Shown here in pieces: positions 15,777 through 24,883 of a stretch of 64,000 bases of DNA. The stretch is from Actinacidiphila alni (GTDB taxonomy: Bacteria > Actinomycetota > Actinomycetes > Streptomycetales > Streptomycetaceae). The stretch spans positions 62,001-126,000 of the forward strand of contig NZ_FONG01000015.1 of assembly GCF_900112845.1 (NCBI RefSeq), in the 5' to 3' direction. The translations under genes were made by a program, and so were the position numbers. The notes under the pieces are model-generated. The model searched no databases. It worked only from the letters and a program-made list of their open reading frames with translations, and was not told the origin of the DNA. How positions within the stretch are numbered: position 1 is the first letter of the stretch; every line of letters starts with the position of its first letter.

Positions 15777-18205
15777 GCGGGCGGCTGGCGTACGGTTCCG
15801 CGCCCGCTCCGGCCCCGGCTCCCGAGCGGCCCGCCGGCGTCCGCGTCTGGGCCCGCGATCTGGCGCTGGGCGCGCGCTTCGCCGCCGGCGGCGGACGCGA
15901 GGGCTGGACCCGTACGGTGCTGACCGCCGTCGGCGTCGGGCTCGGGGTGGCCCTGCTGCTGCTGGCGGCCGCCGTACCGGCCACGCTCAACTCCCGGGAG
16001 CACAAGCGGCAGGCGCGCGACACCAGCGCCGCCGCGTATGTCGCGAAGCCGTCCGGGAAGTCGCTGCTGATCGCCGACGTCGGCACCGTATGGCACGGGC
16101 AGCAGGTCGGCGGCGCGCTGCTGAAGGCCGAGGGCGCGAAGCCGGCGGTGCCGCCGGGGGTCGCCGAACTGCCGGGCGCCGGCGACATGGTGGTCTCCCC
16201 CGCGCTGCGCGAACTGCTGCGCTCCACACCGCTGTTGCGCGAGCGCATCCCGTACAGGGACACCGGCACCATCGGGCACGCCGGGCTGATGGGCCCCAAC
16301 GAGCTGATGTACTACGCGGGCAGCGACAGACTCACCGCCCGCGACGCGGACTACCAGCACGGCAACGCCAAACGGATCACCGGCTTCGGCGAGCACATCA
16401 CCTCCGACGCGCTGACCCCGGTGCTCGACCTGCTGCTGATCATCATGCTGGTGGTGCTGCTGCTGCCGGTCGCGGTCTTCGTCGGCACGGCCGTACGGCT
16501 CGGCGGCGAGCGCAGGGACCGGCGGCTCGCGGCGCTGCGGCTGGTCGGCGCCGACATCCGCACCACCCGCAGGATCGCCGCGGGCGAGGCGCTGCTCGGG
16601 TCCGTGCTCGGGCTCGGCGCGGGCGCCGGATTCTTCTTCGCCGGACGGCAGTTGGCCGCGCACGTCACCATCCACGACATCAGCGCCTATCCGTCCGACA
16701 TGACGCCGAACACCGCGCTGACCGTACTGATCGCGCTGGTCGTGCCGCTGGCGGCCGTCGCCGTCACCCTGATCAGCCTGCGCGGCACGGCGATCGAACC
16801 GCTGGGCGTCGTACGGCACGGTCTCGGCAGGCGGCGCACCCTGTGGTGGCGGGTTCTCGTGCCGCTGGCCGGACTCGCCCTGCTGGTACCGCTGTTCGGC
16901 TCGGTGACCGGCAATGACGCGCACGTCAACGAGTACCAGACGGCGACCGGCGCCGTCCTGCTGCTCTTCGGGGTCACCACGGTGCTGCCGTGGGTGGTGG
17001 AGGCCGTCGTCGGCCGGCTGCGCGGCGGCCCGGTCGCCTGGCAACTGGCCATCCGCAGGCTCCAGTTGAACCACGGCTCGGCCGCGCGGATGGTCAGCGG
17101 CGTCACCGTCGCCGTCGCCGGGGCGATCGCGCTCCAGATGCTCTTCGCCAGTGTGGACGGGCAGTTCGTCCACGCCACCGGCGCCGACGCGTCCCGTATC
17201 CAGGCCACTGTCAATGTGCCGGCCGCCGACGCGCGGCAGGCCGCCGCGGTCACCGAGAAGGTCAGGACGACGCCCGGGGTGGCGCGCGCCTACGGCTTCA
17301 CCGACTCGCGGGCCACCCAGCCCGACGCGGCCACGCTCCGCGATGGGCAGGACGTCGCGTACATCCCGCTGGTGGTCGGCGACTGCGACACCCTGCGGCA
17401 GATGGCCGAGATCGGCTCCTGCAAGCCGGGCAGCGCCTATGTCGTACCGAGCACCGACCGGTTCGCCGGGCCCTCGCCCAACGCGGACCTCGCGAAGTAC
17501 GCCCGGCCCGGCAAGCGGCTCGACCTCAACGTCGGTCCGACGCCGTACCGCGGCACCCCGCGGCTGTGGACGCTGCCCTCCGGGACCCGGGCCGCCGTCT
17601 CGCGGACCGATCCGCGCGGCCAGCGCAACTGGGGAGTCTTCGTGACGCCCGAGGCCGTCGACGCGTCCCGGCTCGCCGATCCGACCACCGTGGTCATGGT
17701 CAACCTCGACCCCGGCACACAGGACGCCGTCGAATACCTGCGCAACACCGGCGCCGCGCTCGGGCCCGAGGCCCAGGTCTCCAGCGTCAGCAATTTCACG
17801 ACGCAGACGCAATACGCGCAGCTGCGGCGGGGGCTGTTCGTCGGTGCCGCGCTCACCATGGCGCTCATCGGGGCGAGCCTGCTGGTGACGATGCTGGAGC
17901 AGTTGCGTGACCGGAAGAAGCTGCTGGCTGTGCTGGTCGCGTTCGGGACGCGGCGCACCGCGCTCGCCTGGTCCGTGCTCTGGCAGACGGCGGTGCCGAT
18001 CGCGCTCGGGCTCGTCCTCGCCTGTGCCGGCGGCATCGGGCTCGGCGCGGCGCTGCTCGCCATGGTCGGCGAGGCTTTCCATGTCGACTGGGGGATCGTC
18101 GCCCGAATGAGCGGCATCGGTGCGGCCGTCGTCCTCGCCGTCACCCTCCTCAGCCTCCCGCCGCTCTGGCGCCTCATGCGCCCCGACGGCCTCCGCACGG
18201 AATAG
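15773..18205 (+). CDS. FtsX-like ABC transporter permease
   Basis: 810 residues, GTG 15773 overlapping the ATPase stop (GTGA). Layout: one membrane helix near residues 45-70 (TVLTAVGVGLGVALLLLAAAVPA), a short external loop, an FtsX core near 215-345 (LLLIIMLVVLLLPVAVFVGTAVRLG then GERRDRRLAALRLVGADIRTTRRI), further helices, a large extracytoplasmic region ~470-670, and a second FtsX core at the C-terminus (ALTMALIGASLLVTMLEQLRDRKKLLAVLVAFGTRR). Such duplicated-core permeases extrude or sense antibiotics and peptides rather than import nutrients. Regulation is probably by PadR at 14518-14552. Confidence 0.9.
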   Translation: MSGRLAYGSAPAPAPAPERPAGVRVWARDLALGARFAAGGGREGWTRTVLTAVGVGLGVALLLLAAAVPATLNSREHKRQARDTSAAAYVAKPSGKSLLIADVGTVWHGQQVGGALLKAEGAKPAVPPGVAELPGAGDMVVSPALRELLRSTPLLRERIPYRDTGTIGHAGLMGPNELMYYAGSDRLTARDADYQHGNAKRITGFGEHITSDALTPVLDLLLIIMLVVLLLPVAVFVGTAVRLGGERRDRRLAALRLVGADIRTTRRIAAGEALLGSVLGLGAGAGFFFAGRQLAAHVTIHDISAYPSDMTPNTALTVLIALVVPLAAVAVTLISLRGTAIEPLGVVRHGLGRRRTLWWRVLVPLAGLALLVPLFGSVTGNDAHVNEYQTATGAVLLLFGVTTVLPWVVEAVVGRLRGGPVAWQLAIRRLQLNHGSAARMVSGVTVAVAGAIALQMLFASVDGQFVHATGADASRIQATVNVPAADARQAAAVTEKVRTTPGVARAYGFTDSRATQPDAATLRDGQDVAYIPLVVGDCDTLRQMAEIGSCKPGSAYVVPSTDRFAGPSPNADLAKYARPGKRLDLNVGPTPYRGTPRLWTLPSGTRAAVSRTDPRGQRNWGVFVTPEAVDASRLADPTTVVMVNLDPGTQDAVEYLRNTGAALGPEAQVSSVSNFTTQTQYAQLRRGLFVGAALTMALIGASLLVTMLEQLRDRKKLLAVLVAFGTRRTALAWSVLWQTAVPIALGLVLACAGGIGLGAALLAMVGEAFHVDWGIVARMSGIGAAVVLAVTLLSLPPLWRLMRPDGLRTE

Positions 18206-18420
18206 CCTGCGGCTCGCTCACGAAAAAAGGGTGCCCCTCCGGGGCGGGGCGCCTGATGTCTCCTGCGGAGTGCGGGAGTCAGGTCTTTTAGGGGCGCGGG
18301 GAACTGCGCGCTCAGCCCGCGCGGGCCTGCGGGTCAAAAACCGCCCCCAGCGGGGCAGACACTGTTGTTTGTGCGACCACCGGCCCGGTGGGGGCGGGCC
18401 GCGCAGTTCCCCGCGCCCCT
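18203..18420. repeat. Dispersed Streptomyces intergenic repeat, copy A
   Basis: It begins inside the FtsX stop codon with TAGCCTGCGGCTCGCTC (18203-18219), shared with copy C, and contains GGGTGCCCCT (18229-18238). A perfect 20-bp inverted repeat bounds the main part: AGGGGCGCGGGGAACTGCGC (18290-18309) and its complement (18401-18420). The interior holds CCGCCCCCAGCGGGGCAGAC and GCGACCACCGGCC, also found in copy B. The right arm ends within the stop codon of the convergent AI-2E gene, so the repeat fills the whole gap between two convergent genes and may act as a bidirectional terminator. Confidence 0.8.
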
Positions 18421-19924
18421 ACGGGGCGACCTCTTCCGTCAGGCGGGGTTCGGGCTCGGGCTCGACCGGGGCGGGGGGAGCGACGGGGGCGACCTCGTAG
18501 GCGGTGGCACCGTGGGGCTCGTTCGTGACTGCGGCCAAAGCCAAAGCCTTCTCCTTGGCGTGGGCGCGGAGATAGCCGACCACGGTGTTGCCGACGGCGA
18601 CGAGGGGGACGGCGACGACGGCCCCGCCGATCCCCGCGATCATGGAACCGGCGGCGACGGAGAGGACGACGGCCAGCGGGTGGACGCGGACGGCGCGGCC
18701 GAGGATGAAGGGCTGAAGAATGTGCCCCTCGATCTGCTGCACCGCGAGCACGACGACCAGCACCATCAGCGCCGTGAACGGCCCTTCGGTGACCAGCGCG
18801 ACCACGACCGCGATGAAACCGGAGGCGACGGCGCCGACCAGTGGCACGAAGGACGACAGGAAGATGACGACGGCCAGCGGCACCGCCATCGGCACACCGA
18901 GGAAGAAGATGCCGACGCCGATGAAGATGGCGTCGATGAGAGCGACTATCACGGTGCCGCGCACGTACAGGGTGAGCGTCCGCCAGGCGCGCGGCCCGGC
19001 GCCGGCCAGCCCGTCCCGCGCGGCCTCGGGGAAGAGCCGCAGGAACCAGTTCCAGATGTTCGGCCCGTCGTAGAGCAGGAACAGCGTGCTGAACATCGCC
19101 AGCAGCATGCCCGTGAGCAGTTCGACGATGACGGTGACGCCCTGGAGCCCGGCGTCGGTCAGCGCCTTGGTGTTGGAACCGATCGCCGCCTGGAGGTTCT
19201 TGGCGACCTGGTTGATCTGGTCGTCGGTGACATGGAAGGGGCTGTTGAGCAGCCACTTCTTGCCCTCGTTGACACCGTCCTGGAGGCTGCTGGACAGATT
19301 GTCGATGTTGTCCATCACCTGCCAGACCACGAACCAGCCGACCAGGCCCATGATGACGAAGCCGCCGACGAAGACCATCGCGGTGGCGACCCCGCGCGGC
19401 ACCCCGCGCCGCTTGAGCCGGGCCACGAACGGCTGGAGCAGCGCGGTGATCAGCAGGCCCGCGGTGAAGGCGAGCACGACGAGCTGGACGGCGCCGATGA
19501 CCCGCATCAGCACCCAGACGGTGCCCGCGAGCACCAGCAGCCGCCAGCCGATCTCGGCGCCGACCCGCATGCTCCACGGCACGGCCGCCACCGGATCGGC
19601 GAGCGGCGGCGCGGTGCGCTGCGCGGGTACGGAGACGGCGGTGGGCTTGACCGCGGCGGTGGGGACGGGCACGGCCGCGGGGGTGGCGGGCGCGGCGGTC
19701 TTCACCGCTTCCGGCGCGGGGGCGGCGTCCTCGGCCGGTGCCGTACCGTCCGGTGCCGGTTCGGCCTCGGCACCGGTGCCGGGCCGCGGGTCGCGGATGA
19801 TGTCGTCGATGACCGCGTCGGCCCCCCGGGTCGCGTTCACCGATGCCTGGCGTTCGTCGATCCGTCCGGCGAGGTTGGCCAGCCCGGAGGCCAGCACGGC
19901 GCTCCAGTGGCGCTTGTCCGGCAT
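18419..19924 (-). CDS. AI-2E family transporter / PerM-like permease
   Basis: 501 residues. ATG at 19924 (MPDKRHWSAVL) follows GGGGAG and is preferred to an in-frame ATG at 20020. Residues 1-110 are a Pro/Ala-rich cytoplasmic extension. Then come about eight membrane segments in the AI-2E/PerM order (IGWRLLVLAGTVWVLMRVI; LVVLAFTAGLLITALLQPFVA; a long soluble helical part ~200-270; VTVIVELLTGMLLAMFSTLFLLY; ALIDAIFIGVGIFFLGVP; VAVVIFLSSFVPLVGA), with the family's QQIEGHILQPFILGRAVRVHPL motif. Members move signalling molecules or act as Na+/H+ antiporters; the substrate here is unknown. Confidence 0.9.
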   Translation of the reverse strand: MPDKRHWSAVLASGLANLAGRIDERQASVNATRGADAVIDDIIRDPRPGTGAEAEPAPDGTAPAEDAAPAPEAVKTAAPATPAAVPVPTAAVKPTAVSVPAQRTAPPLADPVAAVPWSMRVGAEIGWRLLVLAGTVWVLMRVIGAVQLVVLAFTAGLLITALLQPFVARLKRRGVPRGVATAMVFVGGFVIMGLVGWFVVWQVMDNIDNLSSSLQDGVNEGKKWLLNSPFHVTDDQINQVAKNLQAAIGSNTKALTDAGLQGVTVIVELLTGMLLAMFSTLFLLYDGPNIWNWFLRLFPEAARDGLAGAGPRAWRTLTLYVRGTVIVALIDAIFIGVGIFFLGVPMAVPLAVVIFLSSFVPLVGAVASGFIAVVVALVTEGPFTALMVLVVVLAVQQIEGHILQPFILGRAVRVHPLAVVLSVAAGSMIAGIGGAVVAVPLVAVGNTVVGYLRAHAKEKALALAAVTNEPHGATAYEVAPVAPPAPVEPEPEPRLTEEVAP

Positions 19925-20047
19925 TGCTCTCCCCTGCCCCGTCGTGACCCCGTCGGCCGTCGCTGTGGAACTGCTGAGGATGACGATGGTATTCGGCGGG
20001 AGGGTTGCCTCCCGCATCAACCTTCCGCGCGAGGCGTCACGGACACG

Positions 20048-20082
20048 CGTGAGCCCCCGGGCGCGGGGCTCGGGGGCTCACG
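20048..20082 (-). terminator. Terminator hairpin after the SLT-domain gene
   Basis: CGTGAGCCCCCG (20048-20059) pairs perfectly with CGGGGGCTCACG (20071-20082) around an 11-nt loop. It lies 30 bp past the stop of the leftward SLT-like gene and before the AI-2E start, so it should end the former's transcript. Confidence 0.6.
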
Positions 20083-20112
20083 GGAAGTCGTGCGTCACTA
20101 CCGCCGGTCGGC

Positions 20113-20799
20113 TCAGTAGTAGTTGTGGCTCTGCCAGAACTGCCAGGCGCCGCAAGGGCTGCCGTAACGGCTGTTCATGTAGTTGAGGCCCCACTTTATC
20201 TGCGTGGCCGGGTTGGTCCGCCAGTCGGAGGCGACCGAGGCCATCTTGGAGCCGGGGTTGGACTGCACCAGGCCGTACGCACCCGAGGACGGGTTGGTCG
20301 CCGTGTAGTTCCAGCCGCTCTCGCGGGTGACGATGTTGGAGAAGCAGGAGAACTGGTCGGCGCCGACGATCTGCTGGGCCATCGCCTTGACCTGGGCGAT
20401 CGTGTAGCTCGCCTGGACCGGGAAGGACGCGCGCGAGTCGCCGCCGCCCCTGCTCGCGGCCTCTTCCTGCTTGCGCAGCTTCTCCTTGGCCGCCGCCTCG
20501 TCCGCCGCCTTCTTCTTGGCCGCGGCGTCCTTGGCCGCCTGGACGCGGGCGTCCTGCTCGGCGGTCTGCCTGGCCGTGGCGTCGGCGGCGTCGGACTGCG
20601 CCTGCACCTGCTCGGTCAGCGAAGCCTGCTGGACTTGCTGTCCAGCGGGAATGTCCGCGAGGAGGGTCGTCGTGCCAGCGGCCTCGACGGGCTCGGAAGA
20701 GCCCTGGTCGGCACCCGACGCGACGCCGACGACGGCGCCCACAGTGGTGACCGCAGTGGCCGAAGCCACCGCGAATCCCCGGACCGAGATCCGGCTCAC
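20113..20799 (-). CDS. Secreted SLT/resuscitation-type cell-wall hydrolase-like protein
   Basis: 228 residues from GTG 20799, which has GGAAGG just upstream; ATG 20817 in frame is poorer. Signal peptide MSRISVRGFAVASATAVTTVGAVVGVASG. Residues ~60-120 are an Ala/Lys/Glu coiled-coil-like stretch (DAAAKKKAADEAAAKEKLRKQEEAA). The C-terminus (~135-228) matches the transglycosylase-SLT/aggregation-promoting-factor-like domain common in actinobacterial secreted proteins: QIVGADQFSCFSNIVTRESGWNYTATNPSSGAYGLVQSNPGSKM, with catalytic-type Glu in TRESGW, ending in YGSPCGAWQFWQSHNYY. Role: peptidoglycan remodelling outside the membrane. It has a long 5' leader. Confidence 0.85.
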   Translation of the reverse strand: MSRISVRGFAVASATAVTTVGAVVGVASGADQGSSEPVEAAGTTTLLADIPAGQQVQQASLTEQVQAQSDAADATARQTAEQDARVQAAKDAAAKKKAADEAAAKEKLRKQEEAASRGGGDSRASFPVQASYTIAQVKAMAQQIVGADQFSCFSNIVTRESGWNYTATNPSSGAYGLVQSNPGSKMASVASDWRTNPATQIKWGLNYMNSRYGSPCGAWQFWQSHNYY

Positions 20800-21255
20800 A
20801 CGGTTTCCTTCCAGCATCGCCCGTTTGGTGACCTCACGGACGAAATCGTGCCCCTGGCACGGTCCCCTTCTTGCCGGTCCGCCGTACGGGCCGGTCGGTC
20901 ACGGGGGCACTGGCCCGGTGCGAACTCCCTCGGGAGGTCCGCGTGCTGCTCGGGCGGCTCATGGCGGTCGATGTGGATTTGTGTGGTGCTGTCAATTCCT
21001 ACGCCCCTGGAGGTGTAGGAGTGCCATAAGCGGGGCCTGACAGCCTCACACCCTGCCGTACGAGGACGCCGCGCGGCAATTTCCGGTTGAGTGGCAAAGC
21101 TCACACGCTGCGGACGGAGGTAAATCTCTGCGCAGGGCTTCCTGAAACGCTAAGCTGCTGCGCCCTTTCCGCGGGACGCAGCAGCCTCAACTCGCGCTAT
21201 TAGTCTGTAAATCAGGACACTTCAGGCCGCGCCTGGATCCTGTCCCGACTCCCGG
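20800..21255 (-). promoter_or_regulatory. 456-bp leader between phoH2 and the SLT gene
   Basis: No gene is supportable. On the minus strand it contains a TTGACA (20995-20990) without a convincing -10, a CGTGCC/GGCACG hairpin (20848-20861), and near phoH2 a 9-bp stem GCTGCTGCG/CGCAGCAGC (21154-21162, 21177-21185) that could end the phoH2 transcript. Related cell-wall hydrolase genes in Streptomyces often carry c-di-AMP riboswitches; I could not recognise that motif here. Confidence 0.3.
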
Positions 21256-22575
21256 TCAGGCCCCGCCGTCCTCCAGCATCTCGGTGACGAGCGCCGCGAT
21301 CGGCGACCGCTCGGAACGGTTGAGCGTGATGTGGGCGAACAGCGGATGGCCCTTCAGCTTCTCCACCACCGCCACCACGCCGTCGTAGCGGCCCACCCGC
21401 AGGTTGTCGCGCTGCGCCACGTCGTGGGTGAGCACCACCCGCGATCCGGCGCCGATCCGCGACAGCACCGTCAGCAGCACATTGCGCTCCAGCGACTGCG
21501 CCTCGTCGACGATCACGAAGGCGTCGTGCAGCGAACGGCCCCTGATGTGGGTCAGCGGCAGCACTTCGAGCATGCCGCGCGAGACGACCTCCTCGATGAC
21601 CTCCTTGGAGGTGACCGCCGACAGCGTGTCGAAGACGGCCTGGGCCCACGGGCTCATCTTCTCCGCCTCGCTGCCCGGCAGATAGCCCAGTTCCTGGCCG
21701 CCGACCGCGTACAGCGGACGGAAGACCATCACCTTGCGGTGCTGGCGGCGCTCCAGGACGGCCTCCAGGCCCGCGCACAGCGCCAGCGCCGACTTGCCGG
21801 TGCCCGCGCGCCCGCCCATCGACACGATGCCGACGTCGGGGTCGAGCAGCAGGTCGAGCGCGATCCGCTGTTCCGCGCTGCGGCCGTGGATGCCGAACGC
21901 CTCCCGGTCGCCGCGCACCAGCCGCACCCGGCCGTCCTCGGTGACCCGGCCGAGCGCCTTGCCGCGCTCGGACTGCAGCACCAGGCCGGTGTGCACCGGC
22001 ATACCGTCCGCCGCCGGCAGGTCGATCGTCTCCTCCGCGAAGAGCCGGTCCACCTCCTCGGCGCCGATCAGCAGTTCCTCCATTCCCGTCCAGCCCGACG
22101 TGATCGCCAGCTCGGCCCGGTACTCCTCCGCCAGCAGGCCGACGGAGGACGCCTTCACCCGCAGCGGCAGGTCCTTGGAGACGACGGTGACGTCGTACCC
22201 CTCGGCCTGGAGATTGCGGGCGACCGCCAGGATGCGCGAGTCGTTGTCACCGAGCCGGAATCCGGCGGGGAGCACCCCGGGATCCGAGTGGTTGAGCTCG
22301 ACGCGCAGGGTGCCGCCGACGTCGCCGATCGGGATCGGTGCGTCGAGCCGCCCGTAGCGGATCCGGAACTCGTCCAGCAGCCGCAACGCCTGGCGGGCGA
22401 AGTAGCCGAGTTCGGGATGGTGGCGCTTGGCCTCCAACTCCGTCACCACGACGACCGGAAGCACCACTTCGTGCTCGTCGAACCGGGCGAAGGCATTGGG
22501 GTCTGCGAGCAGCACGCTGGTGTCGAGTACGTATGTGCGCCGGTCGTGATCACGGCGGTTCTTGCTGGTCACCAC
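21256..22575 (-). CDS. PhoH2: PIN ribonuclease - PhoH ATPase fusion
   Basis: 439 residues. The PIN domain (~13-150) has acidic residues of the nuclease site (Asp18 in VLDTSVL, Glu47 in TELEAK, Asp110/112 in RLGDNDSRIL, Asp134 in VSKDLPL). The PhoH ATPase (~225-430) has Walker A GGRAGTGKS (254-262), VFRPLYAVGGQELGYLPG and Walker B FVIVDEAQSLE. PhoH2 proteins are ATP-driven RNA helicase/ribonucleases, in mycobacteria often expressed with a short upstream antitoxin. No such partner is evident in the 226 bp before this start, so it appears solitary. The 226-bp gap to the isoprenyl transferase shows nothing else I can support. Confidence 0.93.
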   Translation of the reverse strand: MVTSKNRRDHDRRTYVLDTSVLLADPNAFARFDEHEVVLPVVVVTELEAKRHHPELGYFARQALRLLDEFRIRYGRLDAPIPIGDVGGTLRVELNHSDPGVLPAGFRLGDNDSRILAVARNLQAEGYDVTVVSKDLPLRVKASSVGLLAEEYRAELAITSGWTGMEELLIGAEEVDRLFAEETIDLPAADGMPVHTGLVLQSERGKALGRVTEDGRVRLVRGDREAFGIHGRSAEQRIALDLLLDPDVGIVSMGGRAGTGKSALALCAGLEAVLERRQHRKVMVFRPLYAVGGQELGYLPGSEAEKMSPWAQAVFDTLSAVTSKEVIEEVVSRGMLEVLPLTHIRGRSLHDAFVIVDEAQSLERNVLLTVLSRIGAGSRVVLTHDVAQRDNLRVGRYDGVVAVVEKLKGHPLFAHITLNRSERSPIAALVTEMLEDGGA

Positions 22576-22801
22576 GTGTGGACGAACCCCCTCGGGAGAG
22601 GTCGAACTGCGGTACCGGCAGCCATGGGCCGGATGCCGGTCTGCCAGTGATATGCCCTGGAAAACCCCCGCCCATGCGGATGCATATGACAGTCATCCGA
22701 CGGTCATCGTGCGGTCACCGACCGCTCACCGGCCATTCCGAGCCCAAAACCGGCCGAAACATGGCCGGGAACCGGCCGTCGGAGGTCCGGAAAACGGCTT
22801 C

Positions 22802-23563
22802 TCAGGCCCCGTAGCGCCGGTGCCGGGCGGCGTAGTCGCGCAGCGCCCGCAGGAAGTCCACCTTGCGGAAGGCGGGCCAGAAAACCTCGCAGAAGTAGTA
22901 CTCCGAGTGGGCGCTCTGCCACAGCATGAAACCGGACAGCCGCTGCTCGCCGGAGGTGCGGATCACCAGGTCCGGGTCGGGCTGGCCACGGGTGTAGAGG
23001 TGCTCGGAGATGTGTTCGACGTCCAGGATCCCGGCGAGGTCCTCGATGGTGGTGCCGCGCCCGGCGTGCTCGTGCAGCAGCGACCGTACGGCGTCGGCGA
23101 TCTCCTGGCGGCCGCCGTAGCCGACCGCCACGTTCACCAGCAGGCCGCCGACCGTACGGGTGGTCTGCTCGGCCTCCTTGAGCACCGTCTGGGTGCGCTG
23201 CGGCAGCAGGTCCATGGTGCCCACGTGGTGCACCCGCCAGCGGCCGGTCTCCGCCAGGCCGGTCACCGCGTCCTCGATGATGCCGAGCAGCGGGACCAGT
23301 TCGTCCGAGGGACGGTCAAAGTTATCGGTGGACAGCAGCCACAGGGTGACCACCTCGACGCCGGTCTCCTCGCACCAGCCGAGCATCTCGGCGATCTTGT
23401 CCGCGCCCGCCTGGTGACCCTGCTCGGTGGTGCTGCCGGCCGCCTTGGCCCACCGGCGGTTGCCGTCGAGGATCACACCGATGTGCTTGGGGCCCTGCGC
23501 CACGTCCAGCCGGCGTTCCACCCTGCGGGAGTACAGCCCGTACACCAGGTCGCGCAGATTCAT
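22802..23563 (-). CDS. uppS: Isoprenyl (cis-prenyl diphosphate) transferase
   Basis: 253 residues, ATG 23563 (MNLRDLVYGLYSRRVERRL) after AGGAGGGG at ~12 nt; a longer frame to 23653 adds an Arg/Pro stretch with no family character. Adds isopentenyl units in cis to allylic diphosphates to give polyprenyl carriers for peptidoglycan and glycan export. Signatures: HIGVILDGNRRWAK with catalytic Asp33, LWLLSTDNFDRPSDEL, NVAVGYGGRQEI, and the C-terminal DLVIRTSGEQRLSGFMLWQSAHSEYYF. Actinobacteria often have more than one such enzyme (short- and long-chain); chain length is not readable, so the symbol is by family. Confidence 0.9.
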   Translation of the reverse strand: MNLRDLVYGLYSRRVERRLDVAQGPKHIGVILDGNRRWAKAAGSTTEQGHQAGADKIAEMLGWCEETGVEVVTLWLLSTDNFDRPSDELVPLLGIIEDAVTGLAETGRWRVHHVGTMDLLPQRTQTVLKEAEQTTRTVGGLLVNVAVGYGGRQEIADAVRSLLHEHAGRGTTIEDLAGILDVEHISEHLYTRGQPDPDLVIRTSGEQRLSGFMLWQSAHSEYYFCEVFWPAFRKVDFLRALRDYAARHRRYGA

Positions 23564-23675
23564 CGCACACCAGCCCCTCCTGGGCCTGTCGCCCGGCCGC
23601 CACACTACTGCGCACCGGCCCCGCCGGACGAACCGGGGAGGTGGGGCGGACACGCCCGCGTGATAAGCAGAGTCC

Positions 23676-24719
23676 GTGAATATTCGTTCCCTTTACCGCG
23701 CCTGCGACGAGCGCTACGACTCGATGGAGTACCGCAGGACCGGCCGCAGCGGCCTCAAGCTCCCCGCCGTCTCCCTCGGCCTGTGGCACAACTTCGGCGA
23801 CGACCGCACCCTCGACTCGCAGCGCGCGATCCTGCGCCGCGCCTTCGACCTCGGTGTCACCCACTTCGACCTGGCCAACAACTACGGCCCGCCGTACGGC
23901 GCCGCCGAGGCCAATTTCGGCACCCTCTTCGCCCAGGACTTCCGGCCCTACCGCGACGAGTTGGTGATCTCCACCAAGGCGGGCTACGACATGTGGCCCG
24001 GCCCGTACGGCGAGTGGGGCTCGCGCAAGTACCTGCTGTCCTCGCTCGACCAGTCGCTGACCCGGATGGGCCTGGACTACGTCGACATCTTCTACTCGCA
24101 CCGTTTCGACCCCGACACGCCGCTGGAGGAGACGATGGGCGCGCTGGCGTCCGCCGTCCAGCAGGGCAAGGCGCTCTACGTCGGCATCTCCTCCTACGGT
24201 CCCGACCGTACGCGGGAGGCCGCGCGGATCCTGCGCGAGCTGGGGGTGCCCGCGCTCATCCACCAGCCCTCGTACTCCATGATCAACCGGTGGATCGAGG
24301 ACGAGGGGCTGCTCGACGTCCTGGAGGAGGAGGGCATGGGCTGCATCGGCTTCGTGCCGCTCGCCCAGGGGCTGCTGACGGACCGCTACCTCGGCGGTAT
24401 CCCCGAGGGGTCGCGGGCCGCGCAGGGCAAGTCCCTCAACCCGGCGCTCGTCAACGAGGAGACGGTCACCCGGTTGCGCGCCCTCAACGACATCGCCGCC
24501 GCCCGCGGCCAGTCCCTGGCCCAGCTCGCCCTGTCCTGGGTGCTGCGTGACCCCCGGGTCACCTCGGCTCTCATCGGAGCTTCCTCCGTCTCCCAGCTGG
24601 AGGCCAACGTCGCCGCTGTCGGTGCGGCGCCGCTCACCACGGAGGAGCTGGCCGCGATCGACGCTCACGCCGTCGAGCCCGAGGGTGTCAACCTCTGGTC
24701 CGTCAGCTCCGACGCCTAG
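23676..24719 (+). CDS. Aldo/keto reductase, YghZ/Kv-beta-like
   Basis: 347 residues, GTG 23676; ATG 23724 (MEYRRTGRSGLKLP) is a possible shorter start nearer the family norm. NADPH-dependent carbonyl reductase of the L-glyceraldehyde-3-phosphate reductase/YghZ subgroup. The AKR tetrad is Asp65 (HFDLANNYG), Tyr70, Lys101 (VISTKAGYDM) and His142 (IFYSHRFD); the cofactor end is LIGASSVSQLEANV. The inserted WPGPYGEWGSRKYL loop is typical of YghZ. It is divergent from uppS with 112 bp between. The stop codon is the first base triplet of a dispersed repeat shared with the FtsX gene's 3' end. Confidence 0.93.
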   Translation: MNIRSLYRACDERYDSMEYRRTGRSGLKLPAVSLGLWHNFGDDRTLDSQRAILRRAFDLGVTHFDLANNYGPPYGAAEANFGTLFAQDFRPYRDELVISTKAGYDMWPGPYGEWGSRKYLLSSLDQSLTRMGLDYVDIFYSHRFDPDTPLEETMGALASAVQQGKALYVGISSYGPDRTREAARILRELGVPALIHQPSYSMINRWIEDEGLLDVLEEEGMGCIGFVPLAQGLLTDRYLGGIPEGSRAAQGKSLNPALVNEETVTRLRALNDIAAARGQSLAQLALSWVLRDPRVTSALIGASSVSQLEANVAAVGAAPLTTEELAAIDAHAVEPEGVNLWSVSSDA

Positions 24720-24883
24720 CCTGCGGCTCGCTCCGGAGTAGGGGTGCCCTTTCTCCCAGGAGGGAGGGTGCCCCTGCCCCGGAGCGGGGGCGCGCGCTGC
24801 GCCGGCGGAAGTGGGTGCCCCTGATGGTTACCGTCCTCCGCAGGAGACCTCACGCACCGCACTCCGCAGGAGATCAGGCACCC
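24717..24883. repeat. Dispersed intergenic repeat, partial copy C
   Basis: It opens with TAGCCTGCGGCTCGCTC (24717-24733), identical to the start of copy A and likewise containing the stop codon of the gene before it. GGGTGCCCCT occurs twice (24766-24775, 24813-24822). GGTTACCGTCCTCCGC and CACCGCACTCCGCAGGAG are shared with the right flank of copy B. The ~130-bp core with the long inverted repeat is absent. It separates convergent genes (aldo/keto reductase and prepilin peptidase). Confidence 0.65.

Noticed and set aside
20800..21255. c-di-AMP (ydaO) riboswitch before the SLT-type gene
   Set aside because: Expected from related Streptomyces cell-wall hydrolase leaders, but I could not find the conserved motifs by eye. 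A covariance search with the ydaO-yuaA model would decide.
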